From assembly GCA_003024985.2 (NCBI GenBank), contig PXIH01S0094401.1: a DNA stretch of 10,496 nucleotides; one strand, written 5' to 3'. The notes beneath the pieces are model-generated. The model was not told where the DNA came from. It saw only the letters and a list, made by a program, of their open reading frames with translations, and searched no databases. The stretch is from Euperipatoides rowelli. Taxonomy: Eukaryota; Onychophora; Udeonychophora; Euonychophora; Peripatopsidae. Below are positions 6,263 through 10,496 of this stretch, in pieces. The position numbers and the translations under genes were made by a program. Within the stretch, counting starts at the first letter, position 1; every line of letters starts with the position of its first letter.

Positions 6263-6805
6263 TTTTTCCCCCTCCCTTCAACCTATCCACTGTAGCGGTC
6301 CCTCTATCATTCTATTCTATTCACATTGTTCTCTGGCCAGTGGTTCAAAAAATAATTTTTTTAGGGGGGAAACATTTGTAAATTTTTTATTATGGGAAAG
6401 GATGAAATTTCTTGTTAAAAATCTCGTTCTAAGCAAATAAAAGGATGATTTACTAAAGCAAATGCTTGTTTATGTGTGTGTAGGCTAGATATTGAAATGA
6501 CTTATTCTATTTTAATTTAATAATTTTTAATCTTATTTTTATTTTTTTTACTGATGGCCCTTCCTTATGTACGGGAGATAGGGGTGGTACCTGTCCATTC
6601 TATCAGGGCAGGGATAATAAAGGGGGTCCCCCTTTCTCCTCTTTAGTCTTCTAGATGGCCGATCCGAGCTGAATTTATACGATTTTTTTTTTAATTTTTT
6701 TTAATTTTTTTACAGTATATTTAAGTTAGGTTAGCTAGCGTTCCCTATTCAATTTCGTTGGTTTGTGGGTTTCTAGACCCTTTATGAGCTTTTAATAATT
6801 GCTAA
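6263..6805. other. Spacer with repeat scraps between ORF1 remnant and plus-strand gypsy
   Basis: No gene is recognised. A GC-richer block at about 6553-6670 has abrupt AT-rich flanks and contains the 17-base odd palindrome at 6619-6635. It ends in long T runs (about 6681-6712), so it may be a short interspersed element read from its minus strand. From 6724 the text GTTAGGTTAGCTAGCG starts another unclassified segment. No LTR or protease motif is visible before the gypsy reverse transcriptase, so that element is truncated at its 5' end close to 6800. Confidence 0.4.
6619..6635. repeat. 17-base odd palindrome
   Basis: AAAGGGGG (6619-6626) and CCCCCTTT (6628-6635) are perfect reverse complements around a single T. 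It sits in a GC-rich block of otherwise AT-rich DNA. Confidence 0.7.
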
Positions 6806-7660
6806 TTGCTCGTAAACAAAGAGACAGGTGACAAGTTTAGCGATTTATTTGGACTATTTAAAACCAATGAATTTGGACTGAGCAACAAATACAAACAACA
6901 ACTAGAAACAATACTGGACAAACATCAGAAAATACTTATAGAAGACGTAACAAACATGACTGGGGCCAACATACCACTTTACGAGCCCAAATTCGAGACT
7001 GACACACCGATATACCAGAGACAATATAGAATACCACATAGCCTATACGAGCCTTTATGACTTCAACTGGACAAACTAGAAAAGGCAAACATAATTTAAA
7101 AAATTCATAGTCCATATAACTCGCCTGTGCTAGTCTTGCCTAAAAAGGACTCGAAGGAGGTCCGAATTTGTTTAGACCTCCGGAAAATTAATAAACAAAT
7201 TGGGAACGAGCAATATCCAATCATACACATTGGCAATATTTTAGAGAACCTAGGTGGCGCATGCATCTTTAGCAGCCTAGATTTAAACAATGGGTACTTC
7301 AACGTTAAATTAACAGAGGCCCAGAAAAAATTCACCTTTTCAGTAGTACCATTTGCTAAATATGTGTTCACCCGCCTTTGCCAGGGATGTCTAATGTCCG
7401 CAGCTATCTTTCAGAAGATAATGATAGAATGTCTACATGATATTATTCTAAAGGGTCGTGTCTTCATGTACCTAGATGACATTATTATACACTCGCCCAA
7501 CATCGAAGAGCACCTAGAAATGTTGGAAGAGGTACTGACAGCACTTGAGAAAGTCAATTTGGCGGTTAAACCTTCTAAATGCCATTTATTCAGAGAATCA
7601 ATAAAATACTTAGGTCACATGGTAGATAAAAATGTGTGTAAACCAGTAGAAAGGAGCTAG
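6806..7660 (+). pseudogene. Gypsy reverse transcriptase domain remnant
   Basis: This is the polymerase that copies element RNA into DNA. One frame carries it to a TAG at 7658-7660. In order: a linker with PIYQRQYRIP, LDKLEKANII, SPYNSPVLVLPKKD, VRICLDLRKIN, the first catalytic Asp in SLDLNNGYF (Asp at 7280-7282), FTRLCQG, AIFQKIM, the YLDD box (7469-7480) and KYLGHMV. All three catalytic Asp residues of the palm are present. Two stops lie early: TGA at 7058-7060, plausibly from CGA by C-to-T change, and TAA at 7097-7099. There is no true start: the open stretch begins at a TTG after a stop at 6803-6805, and upstream protease is missing. FTRLCQGCLMS departs from the usual RLPFG..N wording, so the lineage or later change is unusual here. 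Family call is firm. Confidence 0.9.
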
Positions 7661-8232
7661 ATGCCATACAAAAATTAGCGCGACCCACTACAGTAAGAGG
7701 AGTAAGAAGTTTTCTGGGTCTAAACTTCTACAAAAAGTTCATTACAAATTTCGCAGAAATAGCCGCCCTCCTGTGTGATCTGTTAAAAAAGCGAAACACA
7801 GCAATAACTTGGAATAAAAGTGCTGAAATAGCCTTCCAAACGTTAAAACAAAAGTTGACTACAGCGCCCCAACTTGCCTTCCCTAATTATAGAAAACCAT
7901 TTATTATTAAAACTGATGTGTCACTTACATCCTTAGGGGCTGTACTAGAACAGGAAAACAAAAAGGGCGAAGTACAGCCAATAGCATTTGTGAGCAGAAG
8001 GTTGAACAAGGCAGAAAGAAATTATGCAGTAATAGAACGTGAAACTCTAGCCATAGTATTTGCTATTGAACAATTCAAACACATGACTTATGGAAATAAA
8101 ATAATTTTACTAACAGACCAGAGACCACTGACATATGTAGTGACACTAAAAGACACTAATGCTAGAGTTGCACGTTGGATGATGAATCTTCAGCAAAATG
8201 ACATTCATTATGAGTATATACCCGTAAATTGA
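7651..8232 (+). pseudogene. Gypsy connection and RNase H domain remnant
   Basis: After one missing base in or near the A run at 7647-7652 the protein continues in a new frame: KELDAIQKLARP, SFLGLNFYKKFI, WNKSAEIAF, then RNase H. Catalytic residues are visible: Asp at 7915-7917 in IKTDVS, Glu in VIERETLAIVFAI, and Asp at 8116-8118 in LTDQRPL. RWMMNLQQNDIHYEYIP closes the domain. The frame is lost at about 8223, where one base is missing, and the old frame stops at 8230-8232. KLNSFADMLSRSHIEG, the usual end of the domain, then reads on in the next frame. The domain looks catalytically complete apart from the frame breaks. Its job in the element was to degrade the RNA template strand. Confidence 0.88.
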
Positions 8233-8678
8233 ATAGTTTCGCAGACATGTTGTCACGTAGTCACATTGAAGGCGAGAGTACAACAGCATGCCCTTTTGAA
8301 ATCAGCAAAAGACCAATCACGATTGACCTTATGTGAACAGAACAAAAAGACGAGTACTGCAAAAATATTTCTAATAAAATGAAGGAAAATAAATTAAATG
8401 ACAAAACTTGCATACTAGATGACAATGACTTACTACAAAAATTAGTACAACTAGGAAATTCAGAATTTACAGCTTATAGAACTGTCGTCCCAGCATCCCT
8501 CATACCGGATGTTATGTTCACGTATCATAATAGTCTGATTGGTGGACACTTTTCACTTTCAAAAACTGCTTACCGAATAAGGAGAAACTTTTTTTGGCCC
8601 ACCCTATTTACTGATGTGAGAGAATATATCAATACCGTAGCTGTGAAAAATGTCAGCATAGGAACAGAGGATGTGTAA
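8226..8678 (+). pseudogene. Gypsy linker and integrase HHCC zinc-finger remnant
   Basis: The frame starts with the RNase H end (ADMLSRSH), passes a TGA at 8334-8336, then gives an acidic-basic linker and the integrase N-terminal finger. YHNSLIGGHFSLSKTAYRIRR and FFWPTLFTDVREYI are readable. The two finger His residues are at 8526-8528 and 8547-8549. The matching Cys pair is not in this frame: one base is missing near 8636, and the codons for SCEKCQH (Cys at 8642-8644 and 8651-8653) follow in the next frame. In life the finger helps integrase bind DNA ends and multimerise. The frame itself runs to a TAA at 8676-8678 past the break. Confidence 0.85.
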
Positions 8679-9436
8679 AAGCTCCTATACAAGCTGTCGA
8701 ACCTCCTTACTCCTGCATGTCAAAGGTGAGCATCGATATATTGGGTCCCTTCTCAACCACACAGAGGAGAAATAAATATATCATTACATACACTGACCAC
8801 TTCTCCCACATGGCCATTGCCAGCCCCATCCCAAGCCAAGAGGCCCACATCATAACTGCAGATTACATTAAAACAATTTATATGTGCTATGGCGGGTCAA
8901 AATATATTCTATCTGAGCGTGGGCCACAATTAGTAGGTCACATAATGACAACATTATATAAAAGGCTAGTAATAGATAAAATAACCACAAATAGTTTTTG
9001 GCCTCGCTCCAATGGGGTAAGTGAAAAGGATAAACACAAAAATATTAAGCTTAATATCCCATTATTGCAACAAAGAGTTCACCGATTGGGATGTCATGCT
9101 CCATATCTTATGCAAGTAATCAACAACACCGTACATAGCAGTACTAAGCAAGTCCCCTTCTTTATATTCTATGGCTTCTACCAGTATGATGCATTTTCAG
9201 AATTCAATCTAAATGAAAACAATGTCAATTTAGAAAGAATAGATCTGCTAGATGCCATATTGGAAAAGCTGGAGGCTGCGAAAGTGGAAGTTTTTGCCAA
9301 TTTACAAAATGCCTCCATCTCCAATGCGAGAAATAAAGATAGAGGGAGGCACTTGTGTGAATTCGATATTGGCGAATTGGTACTAGCGTTAGATATCCCT
9401 AGCTGCTCTGGCCACAACAGAAAACTAAACCCCTGA
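8639..9436 (+). pseudogene. Gypsy integrase catalytic core remnant with altered DDE triad
   Basis: Integrase inserts element DNA into the chromosome using an Asp-Asp-Glu triad. The frame begins with SCEKCQHRNRGCV (finger Cys pair) and continues through an ATG at 8717 to a TGA at 9434-9436. The first Asp is in SIDILGPF (8735-8737) and YTDHFSHMAIA follows. The second catalytic position reads LSERGPQ, with Glu (GAG, 8915-8917) where the family has Asp. The third residue, Glu in SNGVSEKDKHK, is at 9023-9025, but the usual basic-aromatic ER(F/Y)HR wording after it is changed. LDAILEKLEAAKVEVFANLQNA and FDIGELVLALDIP lead into the C-terminal domain. The TGA interrupts KLNP-stop-YTGPY and probably came from CGA. 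The core is open for 240 codons, the longest frame in the window. Confidence 0.88.
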
Positions 9437-9616
9437 TACACTGGCCCATACTGTGTAATAAAAAAAACTGGCCTGGTAAACTACCACATTCGTGACATTA
9501 AACACCCTGAAAAAGTAAAGCAAGTACATGTAGATAAAATAAAAGCATACGTGCATCATAAAGTATTGCTGATGAGGTGGAAGCAACAATCCTTAGGCCT
9601 AAGGCTAACAACATAG
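9437..9616 (+). pseudogene. Gypsy integrase GPY/F C-terminal domain remnant
   Basis: Immediately after the TGA the same frame gives YTGPYCVIKKTGLVNYHIRD, then VKQVHVDKIKAYV. The GPY/F module is the usual C-terminal part of gypsy integrases and contributes to DNA and multimer contacts. The frame runs to a TAG at 9614-9616, but the residues after KAYVHH are not family-like. A frame change near 9559-9561 to the next open frame is likely. No chromodomain is visible. Confidence 0.8.
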
Positions 9617-9774
9617 TTGTGGTTCCTCAAAGTGACAGCATGATTACTCCCTCAGAGGAAATAGATACGGACGATGCAGAAGAAAACGTGCAAAAACAAA
9701 AAGACGAAGAGGAGTATGCTAAAGATATAAAATTATTGCACGAATACGATTTGAGCGCAGCGCTAACAGATTAA
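9562..9774 (+). pseudogene. Possible acidic C-terminal tail of the gypsy polyprotein
   Basis: An open frame follows a TAA at 9559-9561 and runs to a TAA at 9772-9774. There is no ATG near its beginning, so it is more likely a continuation of pol after a lost base than a separate gene. It begins SIADEVEATILRPKANN and becomes strongly acidic (SEEIDTDDAEENVQKQKDEEEY), ending KLLHEYDLSAALTD. No motif is recognised. An acidic tail after GPY/F could be a protein-contact or targeting region, but that is only an idea. An alternative is a short leftover of a third open frame of the element. No transmembrane segment or envelope feature is visible. Confidence 0.45.
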
Positions 9775-9904
9775 ATGGCGGAGGTCGAATCAGCTAAATT
9801 AAAATTCTCAAACACTCTGGGGAAGTTAAATAAGACGAGAGTCTGAGTTTCCATTGATACGGAAGACCCTTACATAAAACATGGGTACAAATAAATAGGT
9901 TATA

Positions 9905-9919
9905 TTTTACCCGGTAAAA
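9905..9919. repeat. 15-base odd palindrome
   Basis: TTTTACC (9905-9911) and GGTAAAA (9913-9919) are reverse complements around one C. Confidence 0.7.
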
Positions 9920-10026
9920 CAAAAAAAAAAAGAGACAAAACAAAAACAAACAAGACAAGACAACACAAAAAGAGAGAATAACTAAATAAATAAACTTTTT
10001 TATGAAACAAAAGCTGCAGTAAAATT

Positions 10027-10040
10027 AAAAGTATACTTTT
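10027..10040. repeat. 14-bp perfect palindrome
   Basis: AAAAGTATACTTTT equals its own reverse complement. It is one of two perfect 14-bp palindromes within 51 bases. Confidence 0.75.
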
Positions 10041-10063
10041 AGCTAGTTGAGACACAAAAAAGA

Positions 10064-10077
10064 TCTTTGGCCAAAGA
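10064..10077. repeat. 14-bp perfect palindrome
   Basis: TCTTTGGCCAAAGA equals its own reverse complement; 23 bases separate it from the palindrome at 10027-10040. Confidence 0.75.
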
Positions 10078-10130
10078 CAAGTAATTAATAAAATAAAGTA
10101 CTTAACATAATTATGGTCGAATCAGCACTC

Positions 10131-10434
10131 TAAAACAAACAAACAAAAAAGGGAAATAGCTGTGTTTATTTAACTAATTAAAAGAAAAGGACAAAAAAGT
10201 GGAGTTTAGTTTTTAGCAACTTAACATCTTGATCTACCAATACAGTCATTATATACCCTACCATTGGATATTCTGTTGCTAGGTGACAGAGGGGAGCATG
10301 GAAAACCCATATTGCTTCCCCTTTCTGCACATGCAATATGGTTTTTTAAAATGAAAATTCCAAATTTTCATTACTAGAAAATTAATTTTTTTATGGATAA
10401 TTTTTTGGGTGGATAACAAACTCATCCAAAAGTT
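10131..10434. other. AT-rich spacer with one hairpin
   Basis: No gene is recognised. AATGAAAATT (10350-10359) pairs with AATTTTCATT (10363-10372) around CCA, a perfect 10-bp stem. A GC-richer segment at about 10240-10330 (GCTAGGTGACAGAGGGGAGC) has no recognisable identity. Confidence 0.45.
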
Positions 10435-10496
10435 GTTTTTTAGTTGATTTTAAATTACAAATTTTCATTGTTTTTTAGTTGATTTTAAATTACAAA
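10435..10496. repeat. 35-bp tandem repeat, cut by the window end
   Basis: The unit beginning GTTTTTTAGTTGATTTTAAA at 10435 starts again at 10470 and matches without a mismatch to the window edge, giving about 1.8 copies of a 35-bp period. The array probably continues outside the window. Exact identity between copies points to recent duplication. Confidence 0.8.

Larger units (their letters stand above)
6806..9774 (+). mobile_element. Ty3/gypsy LTR retrotransposon pol remnant, plus strand
   Basis: The domains appear in canonical Ty3/gypsy order: reverse transcriptase, RNase H, HHCC finger, integrase core, GPY/F domain and a possible acidic tail. Gag, protease and the 5' LTR are absent, so the copy is 5'-truncated. 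At least three frameshifts and in-frame stops at 7058-7060, 7097-7099, 8334-8336 and 9434-9436 mark it as dead. Motifs differ throughout from the minus-strand element (for example MYLDDIIIHS against CYLDILIAS, TDVSLTSLG against MDASPWGIG), so the two are from separate lineages. I cannot name the lineage. Confidence 0.9.
9775..10130 (+). repeat. Possible 3' LTR or 3' untranslated region of the plus-strand gypsy
   Basis: Non-coding DNA directly after the last pol frame. GGCGGAGG at 9777-9784 is a possible short polypurine tract. The 12-mer GGTCGAATCAGC occurs at 9783-9794 and again at 10115-10126, 332 bases apart. There are palindromes at 9905-9919, 10027-10040 and 10064-10077, and AATAAA words near 9890. 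About 9920-10000 is very A-rich and poor in T. Without a 5' partner copy the LTR cannot be bounded, and no TG...CA ends stand out. Confidence 0.3.

Noticed and set aside
6099-6290. 63-residue minus-strand frame
   Set aside because: It is antisense to the ORF1-like CCHC remnant on the plus strand.
6263-6440. Continuation of the CCHC frame as a longer protein
   Set aside because: The frame stays open after GHVVMECP but the residues look like random AT-rich translation with no further knuckle or known domain.
6724-6740. GTTAGGTTAGC as arthropod-type TTAGG telomere repeat
   Set aside because: Only about two imperfect units are present; this is too short to mean anything.
7105-7371. 88-residue minus-strand frame
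   Set aside because: It is antisense to the reverse transcriptase palm motifs of the plus-strand gypsy.
9178-9441. 87-residue minus-strand frame
   Set aside because: It is antisense to the integrase C-terminal region, which is the real signal.
9783-10126. GGTCGAATCAGC as an RNA polymerase III B box of a tRNA or SINE
   Set aside because: It lacks the GGTTCGANTCC consensus, no A box lies at the right distance, and no cloverleaf can be drawn.
1-10496. CRISPR array, bacterial operon or phage region
   Set aside because: No regularly spaced repeats, no ribosome-binding-site-led gene string, and all recognisable proteins belong to eukaryotic retroelements.

Overview
This window looks like AT-rich eukaryotic, probably invertebrate, genomic DNA filled with decayed retroelements. 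I found no intact protein-coding gene, no convincing RNA gene, no CRISPR array and no bacterial-style operon. An arthropod host is plausible from the element types and the AT-rich, homopolymer-rich spacers, and a caligid copepod is one guess from general look, but the sequence does not prove it.

Layout. Positions 1-425 are AT-rich with a small GC-rich patch (about 301-372). About 425-1335 (+) is the 3' half of a broken non-LTR (LINE, CR1/Jockey-like) reverse transcriptase. It is followed by a poly(A)/GAAA stretch and then an (AAT)n microsatellite, either of which could be its 3' tail. About 1637-2510 holds short unclassified repeat fragments and one 62-codon open frame with an internal repeat. 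About 2520-4260 (-) is a Ty3/gypsy LTR retrotransposon remnant: reverse transcriptase C-terminal half, RNase H, an integrase whose core is deleted, a polypurine tract and a hairpin-rich presumptive 3' LTR. At 4540-4881 (-) there is a 114-codon open frame with a 26-residue tandem repeat, the best candidate for something not explained by known elements. About 5855-6262 (+) is a LINE ORF1-like (gag-like) remnant ending in a broken CCHC zinc knuckle. About 6806-9774 (+) is a second, different Ty3/gypsy pol remnant with reverse transcriptase, RNase H, HHCC finger, integrase core, GPY/F domain and a possible acidic tail. It is followed by a palindrome-rich stretch (9775-10130) that may be its LTR. 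The window ends in a 35-bp tandem repeat that runs off the edge.

How the parts relate. The two gypsy remnants point in opposite directions and belong to clearly different lineages, judged by their motifs. Both are dead: the minus-strand copy lacks the second Asp of the YLDD motif and the integrase catalytic core, and the plus-strand copy has four in-frame stops, at least three frameshifts, and Glu in place of the second catalytic Asp of integrase. Nearly all frame breaks in the plus-strand remnants fit loss of a single base, so either small-deletion decay or a base-calling/assembly bias deserves a check.
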